Source of the DNA: Mesostigma viride
Taxonomy: Eukaryota > Streptophyta > Mesostigmatophyceae > Mesostigmatales > Mesostigmataceae
Assembly (NCBI GenBank): GCA_009746045.1
Contig: RPFO01000017.1
Coordinates: 2,228,040 to 2,292,039, forward strand
Length of the DNA: 64,000 bases
Reading direction: 5' to 3'
The translations under genes and the position numbers were made by a program. The notes below the pieces were generated by a model. The model worked only from the letters and a program-made list of their open reading frames with translations, ran no database searches and had not been told where the DNA came from. Positions 37,173 through 46,601 of this stretch are shown here, piece after piece (the first letter of the stretch is position 1; the number at the start of each line of letters is the position of its first letter).

Positions 37173-38936
37173 ACTAACAAGTGAACGACGAGTGAGCTAC
37201 TAAAGTTTTGTTCAGTTCATTGTGTCTATATGTACATAGCCGTTTCTTCAAAACCGTTGCGTGGATACCTTGATTCTGGGTTCGCTGATACTTGTTTCCC
37301 ATTTTAAATCTCCCGTCCATAATTGGATACATGTAATGTAGGAGGATACCCACTTGCCCGAAATCCGCGTAACGGGTGATTAGTACTGCTGTAAGCGGAA
37401 CCACAGACAAATCTGTCTAACGGGCTAACATTATTGTCCTTCATGTACTGGTTTTTGCACGCAGGACGCCATTCGCAACACCGCCTGACGGAGTCGGATG
37501 GACCGGACGTGCGTGAGGCTGCTGTTCACAGTCGTGAAGTTGGCAGACATTAATATCAACACGGTCACGAGAATTCGTCCAGAGAATAATTGATGCTTGT
37601 GACGTGCTCGACGGCTGCGATGACCGAGATGATGCGTGTAGTGCACAGCGTCCGAGACGTCGCGACACCCGTGGCTGTCCTGTTGATGCGAACGCACGGT
37701 GACGAGACGGAGCCCATTATATAGGTGGATTACAAGTTAGAACGGCCCTCGCGGTTGCACTGTTTAATCGCGAACGTGGATTTTGCGGAGCCGACGGCCG
37801 TTGGGGATTGGAAATCTGATGATATCGGGGCTGCGCACGACATCGAGGAACTGGGGATCGACGTAGGTCTACAGGCTCACTTGTCCGTCAACATGTATGG
37901 CCTCGCTTGACTGTCATCATCTTGACATGTACATAACTAGTTCATATACCATGCATTTGACACTGCCTGCACGTGGATTTTCCAGACATACATTGAGGGT
38001 AATTATAACTCGAAAGCACTACGTACGATTGAGACGTCCGGTCGTAGAGCAGATGCACTGGAGCTTTCTGATCTTCCAATTGATGGGTCTGTAATTATGT
38101 AAGATATTCAGATATCGCGATGACTCGAGCATCGATGCATGGAATGTAATAATGTATTTCATTCAATTATACATCCAATTTAACTCCGCAATTGAGGGGC
38201 ACACATGTCCATCAGCCCGAGACAACATTTCCCAAGTAATTTTCGATTAGTGATTTAGTGTGGGCCTCCCCTAGGGCGCCCTCGATCCTCCTTCTCGCTG
38301 TGTATATAGGGTTAATTGAAGGTTCCTTCACTCCTTGCATGTGCCTTCTACATGTGCTTTATGCCCAATGGCACTAGATTTACAGTAATATATAGCATGA
38401 GCTGCTGTATTATATGCTGGAAATGTGTTGGAGGATGCATGTGTGGCCAGCTATGATGTTTTGTGCCACATGCAATGGGATAGGAAACCAAAACGGTAGT
38501 GCTAGCCAACCACCCTTAAAAAACTTGGTCCTATTTTTAGGACTGAGCTATTTTGGGATTTTGCTAGCTAGCTTGTGCAGTTCTGTAGCATGTCATGTTG
38601 TGAATGCATGTTGATGGCATGCCTGTGATATAAACTAACTGCCTTTGAAATTCCAGGGCCTATATATATTTGCATAAGTGGTCCATATTGCATGATGTAT
38701 GTATGTCTCAAACCCCATTTTTCCGTACCCCCCAGGTGGGGTTGGCGCTATTTATAGCACCCTAAAGTCAAAGATATGGGACCAGTGGCATGTCCGGAGA
38801 AATTCAACATAAAGAAATTCAACATAAATGCATGCTTGGTACCAAGGGGTAGCCAGAAATTGGTTTTAGGCCATGGAGAAACATATGTGCAAAGATGTGC
38901 AACTCAGTCCGATTTTTACGACTGAGTTGCTACCAT

Positions 38937-39410
38937 TTAGGGGTTAATGTGCGCACACTCCTTGCAGATCCTTCTACCAGCAGGGGCACCCCAGCACGTC
39001 AACGCGTCGACGAGCTGATCGCCTTGTGTGCCGACAACCAGATCGCTGTCCTCGGAGTCCAGGAGCATCATTGCATTGCGTCGACCCTATAGCTCAGCAA
39101 GGGGTCAACGGGCTTATGGTCGACGACCTCCGCGCGCCGGCTGCATGGCGATTCCACTACGGCGAAGACGCCGCACCAGCCGGGTCAAGGCGATGTGGGC
39201 CTCCTGTGCTCACCGGCAGCATCGGCTCACCTCCAGTCCATCGTGCTGAGATCCCCGCGTTTGCTAGTGGCCGGCGACTTTTTCGGGCTCTGATGAAGGC
39301 CATTCCCACCATACGCTCACCGTCATCGTGGGCTATGCGCGGGTGGACATCAGGCGGAACGTGAGGCCTTCTTCAGCGCCCTCAAGGAGGAGGTAGTAGT
39401 AGGCAAACAT
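38937..39410 (+). pseudogene. APE-type endonuclease fragment of a LINE
   Basis: The frame ending at 39,092 reads LGVNVRTLLAD, then RVDELIALCADNQIAVLGVQEHH, which fits the start of APE nucleases of LINEs (N...R...L..N.I.v..lQE.). Further matches continue in other frames (GLLCSP, then LTVIVGYARV, then EAFFSALKEEV), corresponding to the central and Y-A-P regions of the fold. At least three frameshifts separate them. Confidence 0.55.
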
Positions 39411-39718
39411 GTCATGACCTACCCACAGCAGTTGCTGGCCGACCTGGTGGTCCCAATCCCGTTATTAATGAACATCGCATTCACTCCCTCTCTCTTGCTT
39501 GGACTGCTATGCAGAACAATAAGAAGTGGAACTTAGACAATTGTCCAGGCTCATACCCCAGCCCCTGTGGGCAAGCCCCCTCCCCCCAAGAGGAAGGGGC
39601 GCTTAATTGCTGAGTAGAATATAGTTAGGGTTTTCTAGATTAGATTAGCTTAGAGTTAGATTAGTTCGGTTTCGCGGCTTTGCCCCCCCTCCATCCATCC
39701 AGCAAGGGAATACGTGCT

Positions 39719-39743
39719 ACATGATCTCCCAACGGAGTCATGT
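39719..39743 (+). other. 3'-terminal LINE stem-loop
   Basis: ACATGA-t-CTCC / CAAC / GGAGTCATGT, directly before the AATTTAATTT-type tail. Confidence 0.6.
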
Positions 39744-39919
39744 TATAATTTAATTTAATTAATTTAATTTAATAATGGGCCTGAACTGAGGCCTCGAGCT
39801 AATCTTGCACGCAAACGTCTATATTGCCTACTACCATGCATGCTTTTTATATTTCCTAGGACCCACAGTTGGGGGGTCGTAGTCTTTGACAATATCCGCC
39901 CAACCCTGCTTAATTTAAA

Positions 39920-40745
39920 ATATGGGACCCGTTGGGGAGTCACGGAGCACCGAAGTGCTTTTAATCCCTGTGTGTGCACAACAGGAGAAAGGGCAGAGAC
40001 CCCCAGTCTCCTTCATGCCAAAGGCATGCCACAGCTGCATTCGGGCGCGCTAGCTAAACGGACACGCTAACGATCCGGCAATCTGTGGGTGCAATAAGAC
40101 CCGTGTGAGCATGGCATAACAAGGGAACGTGTGCAAGGAATCTGGTCATAGCCAGGACGTAGCATGGCTGTACAAGGACTAAGCTAAGGCTATGGCTGGT
40201 TGTATACCGTTCATGAGCGATGCACGTGTCTATGTATGTTGGCACAGCTAGGCAAACATTGCTGCCATGGCGGCAGTGACTACTGAGGGATACAAGCTAG
40301 GGCTATTAGCTAGTCTAGCCCGCGGGGGGCGTCCACATCTTGTGGTTGATCATCAGGTCCCCACCCCTCCAGTACACCTTGGGCTTTTGGGGGTCCTGCT
40401 TGTGGCGTAGGTATGACCGGCCACAGGTCGCGTCGCTGCTGCTGCTGAGCGCCGGGGGTCAGGTCGTCGTCCCGAGCGTCCAGGTGAGGTCGTGCAACCG
40501 CTTGCGACGGGAGAGGAACCGCTGCTTGTCCTCACGGGAGGGGAAGGTGAGCAGGACTGGTGGGGGAGCCGCCTTGTCCCGTGAGTGGGGAAGGCGGTGA
40601 CACCCACGCAGTTCTACCGGCCTCAGCTACCAAGCCCATGAGGGTAAGGAGCTGGTCCTTAAGCTCGTCGGCAAGGGAGGTTGACGTCTCACCTGGCTTC
40701 TGGGGGAAGCGACGCAGCAACGCTGAGCACTTATCCTGCATATCC
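39920..40745 (-). mobile_element. ORF1-type retroelement remnant, minus strand
   Basis: Minus-strand counterpart of the element at 57,390-58,135: the same ORF1 C-terminus, stop and 3' UTR (TAGCTAGTCTAGCCCGCGG at the stop, GTTATGCCATGCTCACACGG and GCACACACAGGG further on), ending in a decayed copy of the GGGAGTCACGGAG hairpin near 39,930-39,955. The 5' part beyond about 40,745 is missing. Confidence 0.65.
40315..40745 (-). pseudogene. LINE ORF1 C-terminal fragment
   Basis: Read on the minus strand, LLRRFPQKPGETSTSLADEL then LKDQLLTLMGL matches the RRM-like region of the 57,227-56,330 ORF1. It is followed, out of frame, by the counterparts of RFLSRRKRLHDLTW, LDDDLT..QQQQRRD and VYWRGG, ending WTPPAG-stop at 40,315. 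At least two frameshifts. Confidence 0.6.
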
Positions 40746-40921
40746 AACCAATACATAACCATAATATATCTGACTGAGTAAGAGGGGTTGAGCGGATGAC
40801 GCCAACAGCGTCTTTGCTCTGCATGCATAATAATATAATGTAAAATCATGTCGCGGTATGTCCAATGTTGGCCACCGCGTTGCCTAACCCTGGCAGGGCC
40901 TGACCATGTATAAGAATGAGA

Positions 40922-41210
40922 ACGCCCCCCAAGAGGAAGGGGCGCTCTGCTGAGTAGAATAGTTAGGGTTTTCCTAGATTAGATTGGCTAAGAGTTAGAT
41001 TAGTTCCCCCCCAAGAGGAAGGGGCGCTTTGCTGAGTGAGTAGAATAGTTGGGGTTTTCCTAGATTAGTTAGATTAGCTAAGAGTTAGATTAGGGTTTCG
41101 CGGCTTCGCCCACCTCCATCCATCTAGCAAGGGAATATGTGCTACATGATCTCCCAACGGAGTCGATCACGGTTTTAATTTAATTTAATTTAATTTAATT
41201 TTAATGTATA
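40922..41210 (+). mobile_element. LINE 3' end with internal duplication
   Basis: Plus-strand copy of the 3' end at 39,590-39,775: CCCCAAGAGGAAGGGGCGC, the Lys/Arg-rich C-terminus and stop, occurs twice in tandem (40,927 and 41,008). It is followed by the 3' UTR, a mutated hairpin (41,144-41,165) and an AATTT tail. Confidence 0.7.
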
Positions 41211-41529
41211 AGAAGATATCTCCGGCCCGGGCTGGCCAGTCCGCAAGGAACCAGCAGGGCCCTCGTCTGTATCAACCTGATTAGTACGGGCTAGATGGCC
41301 AGCAAACTGTCAGTCTTTGCTCCCGAATAATATCAGGTCTACACACGGGGCATGCATAATCGAGCCACGAGCCACGAGGTAGCCATCAGCTGACTGTCAG
41401 CGGGATCGGCTCATAACTTTCACGTTTGGGCACCAAATTCGGCTGTGAATATCACAATCGGCTCCGTCTTTCTAAGACGTACACGCTGATATATTTTTCC
41501 GAAGCTATTACGCAATATATATGACGACT

Positions 41530-42356
41530 GTGCCGACTGGATGGGTCTGCATGCGAGCTTGAACGATCAGGGGAAGGCTTGGCTTCACTCCGTTTCCCTT
41601 GAGGGGAGCGTGGGGTCCGCATTCCTGCGCGCCCTCCCCATGAGCCCTTTGTTCACACTGGTTCCGGCCCTTTACGCCATCGCTCTCCGCCACCAGCTCT
41701 TTGCCCCGCAACCTCTCATCACGGCGGGTGCGTCCTGCGGCAGCTGCGGGCTTGCTCTGGATACTACTGGGACGCACTACATCGCGTGCATGGGTGGCCA
41801 GCAGAACCAGAACTGGTTCCTCTATCTCCATACCGTTCTCCTCCGGGTGGTGTGTGCCATGGTTCGGTCGGTCTTTCCCCACTCCACCATCAAGTGCGAG
41901 GACGCGGATGGGGCCGCCCTCTACTCACCCAACCACCGCCCCGACATTACCGTGCTTGACTACGACGGGCAGGGTTGCCACCTGCTCATCGATGTCTCCG
42001 TGGCTCGGCCGCTTTCCGGTCGCCACATCCTCCGGGCGGCTGTGGATGCCGGCGCTGCTGCCGCTGTGGCTGAGCGCGACAAGTTTGCCTCCTACGGCAA
42101 TGTGGGGCCCCACCGGGTCATCCCCTTTGTCCTTGAGGAGTTCGGGGCCATGGGCCCCAAGACAGCGGAGTTTTTCCACGAGTGCTGCCAGCGCCGTGAA
42201 GACCGCCTCGACCTCGAGGGTCAGACCGCCCCGTGGTCGGCCCGCACGTGGTCCTCGTATTGGCGGCAGCGCCTGTCACTCGCCTTCACTCGCACCGTGG
42301 CTGATGTGTTATTCCGCCGCACCCGGGCCGACTTTGTCGCGACCCATGCGGTCTAG
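41530..42356 (+). pseudogene. LINE ORF2 C-terminal part: CCHC finger and PD..D nuclease-like domain
   Basis: Uninterrupted 271-codon frame (ATG 41,541, homology from 41,530, stop 42,356) closely similar to the end of the ORF2 at 58,478-60,650. It shows a CCHC finger (CGSCGLALD, then GTHYIAC) and NHRPDITVLD followed by HLLIDVSVARPL. The PD-X15-D pattern behind a CCHC finger resembles the restriction-like endonuclease (RLE) of R2-type LINEs. The RT is absent, so this is a truncated copy although the remaining frame is open, which suggests it is young. Confidence 0.7.
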
Positions 42357-42572
42357 ATCCCTTCCAGGCCTGTGATGGTGGGCCGGCAGCGCTGTTGCTG
42401 CGTGTAGTTTTGTGATGTATAGTTAGTTGTACCTTGTGCCGCTGGCGTGATCCTTGGATGTCTGTGTCAGATTACTATTAATTTCTTCAGGGTTATTCTC
42501 CCAGTTATTGGGTTTTTCCTTATGTTGCATGCCTATCTCACCTCCGTAATCTATCATTCTCAATGAATATAT

Positions 42573-44031
42573 ATGACGAGCAAACGCTCCTCGACGCAAC
42601 GCATTACGCAGCCTGGCGGCTGCGCTAAGCCCTGATAATCCGTCTGCAGCTCCGGCTGCAGCTTCGCCCTCAGGTCCGGCAGGCAGGCTGCGGTGACACT
42701 AGTCGTGCACTGGTGGTCGCCTCGCACCCTCCCGGGCTTAATAATGCCTCGCTCTCTGCATCGCTGATCGAGCCCAAACGCAGCCGCCCAGCCGAACCTA
42801 GCTGGGGCTGAGCACGACTTTGACGTTGACAGGTTATTTTCCACCTTTGACGTCCACAGACCCCGCTATTTCGACATGCCACACATCAGGATTACTGGAG
42901 CTCATGTTTTATGGATCGTACGCCTTCCTTCTTGACCTGTGCCAGCGCCTCCAACGCCATAATTGCCTCCGCACCGGATCTGACGGCCAGTTTTCTCACC
43001 GCGGACGTGACCTGCCTGCATGGCTGCATGGTCCCGACCGCGCCTTCAGCTCGCCGCCCTCTTTATTTCCATCCTTCAGCGCTCTGCCGTGGACCTCTGG
43101 GCCACCTCTGACCTCCCCCTTGACCGAATCCACCTTCCTCCTCCACCTCCAAGAAGCCATGTCACAGCACGTGACGCCCCTATAGCTGTGCAAGATGTGG
43201 CAGCTGTCGGCCGCACGCTGGCTGCTGAGCTCCATGCCATCCCCACCGCCACCGCGCGCCACCCTCCTCGCCAGCCCACCCACCCACCCACCCTCCGCCT
43301 CCACCGACTTCATCACCGCCCAGCTCCGCGACATCGACCAGCGCCTCCACGGGACAACGCCATCGCCATCGGATGCCTGCAAAACACCGCAGGCATCACC
43401 GCCCAGGCGGTGAAGGACATTGCCGCCAAGCCAGCCCCTGCTGGCCTGGCTGGTGATGCTCCTCCCATCCCGACCTGGGCAGCACACCACCTCCACCACC
43501 TCCGCCGTCGCAGCACAGCTCCAGCAGCAGAAGCTCGACCTCCGCGAGTCCTGAGGCCGAGCTCGCCACGCGCAGCCTTAACGTCATCGTCAAGAACTTC
43601 GACATGGAGGAATGTGAGAATTCCGAGAAGCTTGCTCATGCGTTTGAGAGCATGCAAAATCCTTGATCGCATGGGCCTTCTTGGTGAGATTAAGCTGGTC
43701 GCCCATCGCCTTCTCCGCGCGCGGGGTAAGGCAGGGGCGCCCCCGCTTCTTCTCATCTTTTGAGAGCCCGCGGCGGACAAGCTTTCGTTTCTCAGACGCC
43801 GCAAGCGACTCGAGAAGACTCCCTTCACCTTGGATGACGACTTGACCCCAGTGGCGCAGCAACAACGGCGACGGGAGCTAATAATGGCCGGCCTATACCT
43901 CCAGCTCCGGCAGACCAAGGCGGGGCAGCCGGTGTACTGGAAGGGGGCGGGCCATCTACGTCGGCCACAAGCCCTGGCACGCGACCCCCGCGACATCCGC
44001 GGCTCCAGCGACTTCAGACGCCCCAGCTTAG
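42573..44031 (+). pseudogene. LINE ORF1, second copy, frameshifted
   Basis: Starts ATGACGAGCAAACGC (compare MSKRPSTQRS at 8,810) and ends at the same GCCCCAGCTTAG stop as the 7,427 copy. Recognisable pieces in shifting frames include LELMFYGSYAFLLDLCQRL, LTESTFLLHLQEAMSQHVTP, KDIAAKPAPAGLAGDAPP, the RRM-like region near 43,590 and SDAASDSRRLPSPWMTT (a shifted version of the DDDLT region). Many small indels make it non-functional. Confidence 0.7.
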
Positions 44032-44611
44032 GGGAATACAGGCTACAGCAGTAGTAGTGTACATAGAATAGTTAGACCGTGGCCTTGTACATGCACGCCT
44101 ACTACAGGCACTATACCAGCTGACTCATGGACATTACCTATAGCCATGTACATGCACATGTGGGCACACATGTGTGCCCATGATGCGCCACACACCAGAT
44201 GATGCCTAGCTTTATCTATTTAGTTATGCTGTGCCAACGCAGAGAGCCACTGTTTGCTGAGACGCCATGCCCTAGCTTCTGTATAGCCATGCTGATCTCC
44301 CCCCCTCTGTCGGTGCCCCCCCTACTAGTCTAGGTGCCTAAATACAGCGGTGGGCAGGTGCACTTTGTGCACCCAGAGTAGGTGGCAGTTTACATTCCCC
44401 CACCTGCAGGAAGTAGCTAAGAGTGTATTAAATGCCATAGGCCCCTTCTCAGGGCTATGTGCTACATATACATACCCCCAACGGAGTTATGTTCCTAATT
44501 AATTAATTAAATAATTAATGCATCCCATCATACAAGGCCACCATAGATAGAATACTTGTCTCACTCAATACAACGCCGCCAAGTGGCGGTGCTCGCCGTA
44601 CTTCACCCCAA

Positions 44612-44940
44612 GATTAAATTACATTAAATTAAATTAAATTATAACATGACTCCGTCGGGAGATAATGTAGCACGTATTCCCTTGCTGGAATCATGGATGG
44701 AGGTGGGCGGAGCCGCGAAACCTAACTAATCTAATCTAGAAAACCCTTACTATTCTACTCAGCAAAGCGCCCCTTCCTCTTGGGGGGAGGTGGCTTGCCC
44801 ACAGGGGCTGGCATGTGAGCCTGGACAATGATCGTCTGCCACCTCTTCTTGTTCTGCATAGCAGTCCAAGCAAGAGAGAGGGAGGAAATGCGGTGTTCAA
44901 ACTTATAGCTGGTGTAGTACTCCTACACACAGATCTCGAG
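44612..44940 (-). mobile_element. LINE 3' end, minus strand, with hairpin and tail
   Basis: Reads on the minus strand KFEHRISSLSLAWTAMQNKK, then a Pro/Lys-rich end (PPPPKRKGRFAE) and stop near 44,757. The 3' UTR, the stem-loop ACATTATCTCC-CGAC-GGAGTCATGT (44,668-44,644) and a TTTAATTTAATG tail follow. The RT fragment at 45,319-45,706 on the same strand may be the same element. Confidence 0.7.
44644..44668 (-). other. 3'-terminal LINE stem-loop
   Basis: ACATTATCTCC / CGAC / GGAGTCATGT; same position before the tail as in the other copies, with a changed loop base. Confidence 0.55.
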
Positions 44941-45047
44941 TGATTTATCTAGTACCAAATCCGAAAGGCTTGCATCACTCCCCGGACAGGAGAACTTTTG
45001 CGGATGACTGTAGGTGTAAGTTGGCGATGCCATGGTAACCGGAGACG

Positions 45048-45106
45048 TCCGTCCTATAGTCAGCAAAATTGGTGCGAGAGGTCCCCAGTTCGATTCCGGT
45101 CGGATT
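45048..45106 (+). pseudogene. tRNA-like fragment
   Basis: GTCCGTC can pair (6 of 7) with GTCGGAT across 59 nt. GGTCCCCAGTTCGATTCCGG is T-arm/B-box-like and CTATAGTCAGC resembles a D-arm start, but the anticodon arm is largely missing. Probably the head of a tRNA-derived SINE or a decayed tRNA. Confidence 0.35.
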
Positions 45107-45318
45107 CATTTGCAGATCGCGTTTTCCGCGTTTTCCGCGGCCCGGCACTGAACGCAAAGGTTTTCACCTTTGCGGAGTGTCTGATCAGATTATAGCTGGG
45201 ACCACGAGGTCGGCCAGCAACTGCTGTGTATATAGTCCGCCCCAAGATAACGTCCTAGTAAAGTTCTGTTCCATTCAATCTGGACTCCAGATGTTCTGTC
45301 CAGGCATTCGCCCCATAG

Positions 45319-45706
45319 CTAGGTCAGAATAGTAAGAACAAGAAGTCCTTGAAAAGACCCCGTTTCCGGCCAGCGCCCAGGCCCTTGGCGTGCCACGTTC
45401 GATCTGTCCAATTTACGCAAAGCCGTCCATGCAAGACCTATGCGTGTGTCGATGTCAACCTTGGTGCTAGGAAGCCAACTGCCCAAGAGTTCAAAACACT
45501 CGGTGTAGGGAACTGCTGTGCCCTCCAGGTGTAAAAGCGGCATGGGGGGCAGCTGTCAAGCCCCAGGGCCAACGCTTCAGTCTTCTTGCTATAGTGATTT
45601 CCAACGTTGTTCGTGCTTCCAGGGCCAGGCAGTCCAACCAGAGATGCATGGACATGCTCGGTATATCCTCGATGAGAGGGGTATCATCGGCGTCTACAGA
45701 TCAATT
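45319..45706 (-). pseudogene. LINE reverse transcriptase fragment (ADD motif)
   Basis: Minus strand: ADDTPLIEDI (45,694 downward) is the catalytic motif C region with D in place of the usual Y/F before ADD. Out-of-frame TKKTEALALGLDSCPP matches the post-catalytic iN..KT motif. FELLGSWLPSTKVDIDTRIG then LAWTALRKLDRSN is typical of the thumb region of APE-type LINE RTs. Frameshifts near 45,545-45,600. It differs from the YLDD element at 58-63 kb. Confidence 0.6.
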
Positions 45707-45754
45707 TGCGGCGATTGAATCGTTAATTAATTAGCGCTGGACTTGGCCTTCAGC

Positions 45755-46025
45755 AAGTAGGTGGCAGTTTACACACAGACCTGCCACCTGCAGGTTGTCG
45801 CCTAGAATGTAATGCCCCTTCTCAGGGATATGTGAAGTTAGACAACTATGCCTGGACGCATGGCGATCCAAGGCCGTGGAAGGACTACGGTAGTTGTCTG
45901 AGAGGAAAGACGCGAAGGCCGCGGGAGCCGCGTGGCTGTCTCCAGGAAGACCTGCATGGAGGGAGACACAGCGCAACATATCCTCCCCACGGAGGTATGT
46001 TCTTAATTAGCTAATTAATTAATTA
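45755..46025 (+). mobile_element. LINE 3' UTR end with hairpin and tail
   Basis: Matches the 3' UTR of the 44,031-44,520 copy (AGTAGGTGGCAGTTTACA, CCACCTGCAGG, CCCCTTCTCAGGG) but carries about 130 extra bases between CTCAGGGATATGTG and the terminal hairpin ACATA-t-CCTCC / CCAC / GGAGGTATGT (45,976-46,000). It ends in a TTAATTAGCTAATTAATT tail. Confidence 0.7.
45976..46000 (+). other. 3'-terminal LINE stem-loop with compensatory pair
   Basis: ACATA-t-CCTCC / CCAC / GGAGGTATGT: here a C-G pair replaces the A-T pair seen at 7,004-7,028, so the stem is kept. Confidence 0.65.
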
Positions 46026-46195
46026 GACTCGTGCTCCCGTTGGGGAGTCACGGAGCATTAACCCCGATGGATGGATGGATGGATGGGTGCAAACAGTCCT
46101 ACCGGTCTAATCTACCTACATCAGCTACCTACAACATCTATCTAAACAATTAGCTAATTAATTGATTAATTAATTTTTATTAATTGGCCTTCAGT
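46026..46195 (-). mobile_element. 3' end fragment of another LINE family, minus strand
   Basis: Minus strand: AGATTAGACCGGTAGGACTG, then CACCCATCCATCCATCC, GGGGTTAATGCTCCGTGAC and a stem-loop (46,055-46,028), then TCTAATTAATTAATT. It shares its sequence with 55,860-55,935 and 58,136-58,210, so it belongs to the YLDD element family or a relative. Confidence 0.6.
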
Positions 46196-46199
46196 TCAT

Positions 46200-46345
46200 G
46201 CCGTTGGGTACCGGACAACCGGTACCGGTAACCGACGGTAACCAGTATCGGTATCGATATTTACCTTGCCCAGTAACCGATACCGGTACCGGTAGCTGAG
46301 AGCAAGTACGGGTTCCGGTACCGATGGGCTAAAACCGATAACCGA
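46200..46345. repeat. ACCGGTAC-rich palindromic stretch
   Basis: Dense overlapping ACCGGT, GGTACC and GATACCGGTACCGG motifs on both strands; no coding sense. Confidence 0.7.
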
Positions 46346-46601
46346 CCTAGGCAACCCTGCATGAAATGGATGTTTGTGTGTGCATCTTTGGACAAACACA
46401 CACAAAGATCTCACTAACCACTCTCAACACAACACACACGTACACACACAAAGATCTCACTATTCATTGGATACTTCAATAACCAAAAGATCCCATTTAT
46501 TTATTATGTAAGAAGGGAAATTTCCATACACGTCCCATAGTGGGTGCACGAAAGGCATTGCCAGCCACAGTATCCTTTAAGGCGACAGATGTAGACCATT
46601 C

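Larger units (their letters stand above)
35600..38892. other. Non-coding stretch, no gene recognised
   Basis: 3.3 kb without a convincing gene. It holds a 15-bp duplication of CGGATTTCGGGGCTA (35,819-35,848), GGTAACCA/TGGTTACC inverted repeats near 35,720, the 153-bp duplication below, a 34-bp duplication around GTGCCTCGTCGGGGTGG (36,590-36,655), and five CCAACGGCCGTTGG-type dyads (36,072, 36,225, 36,483, 36,739 and 37,791). A T-arm-like GTTCGAAC lies near 36,920. GTCCTA/TAGGAC hairpins with T-rich loops occur near 38,530, and CAACTCAGTC/GACTGAGTTG spans 38,900-38,929. Positions 38,270-38,330 share about 60 bp, inverted, with 55,975-56,037. Confidence 0.6.
38930..39780 (+). mobile_element. 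LINE remnant with APE fragment, 3' end, hairpin and tail
   Basis: Internally deleted plus-strand LINE. An endonuclease fragment (38,937-39,410) is followed after a short gap by the same ORF2 3' end seen at 44,740-44,940 (SLAWTAMQN...), a 3' UTR with TAGGGTTTTCTAGATTAG, a stem-loop (39,719-39,743) and an AATTTAATTT tail. Everything between the nuclease and the C-terminus, including the RT, is missing. Several frame shifts show decay. Confidence 0.65.
41362..44520 (+). mobile_element. Composite LINE: leader, ORF2 C-terminus, spacer, ORF1, 3' UTR
   Basis: The leader (41,362-41,522) matches that of the 6,981-8,962 copy (GCCACGAGCCACGAGGTAGCC through ATTACGCAATATA). It is fused at the ATG to the last third of an ORF2 (41,530-42,356). 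About 200 bp of spacer follow, then ORF1 (42,573-44,031) and the 3' UTR with a weak terminal hairpin (about 44,463-44,490) and a TAATTAATTAAT tail. It could be an internally deleted element next to a 5'-truncated one, or an element family in which ORF1 follows ORF2. Confidence 0.6.

Noticed and set aside
39026-39364. 112-codon plus ORF as an independent gene
   Set aside because: Shifted frame of the decayed APE nuclease region.
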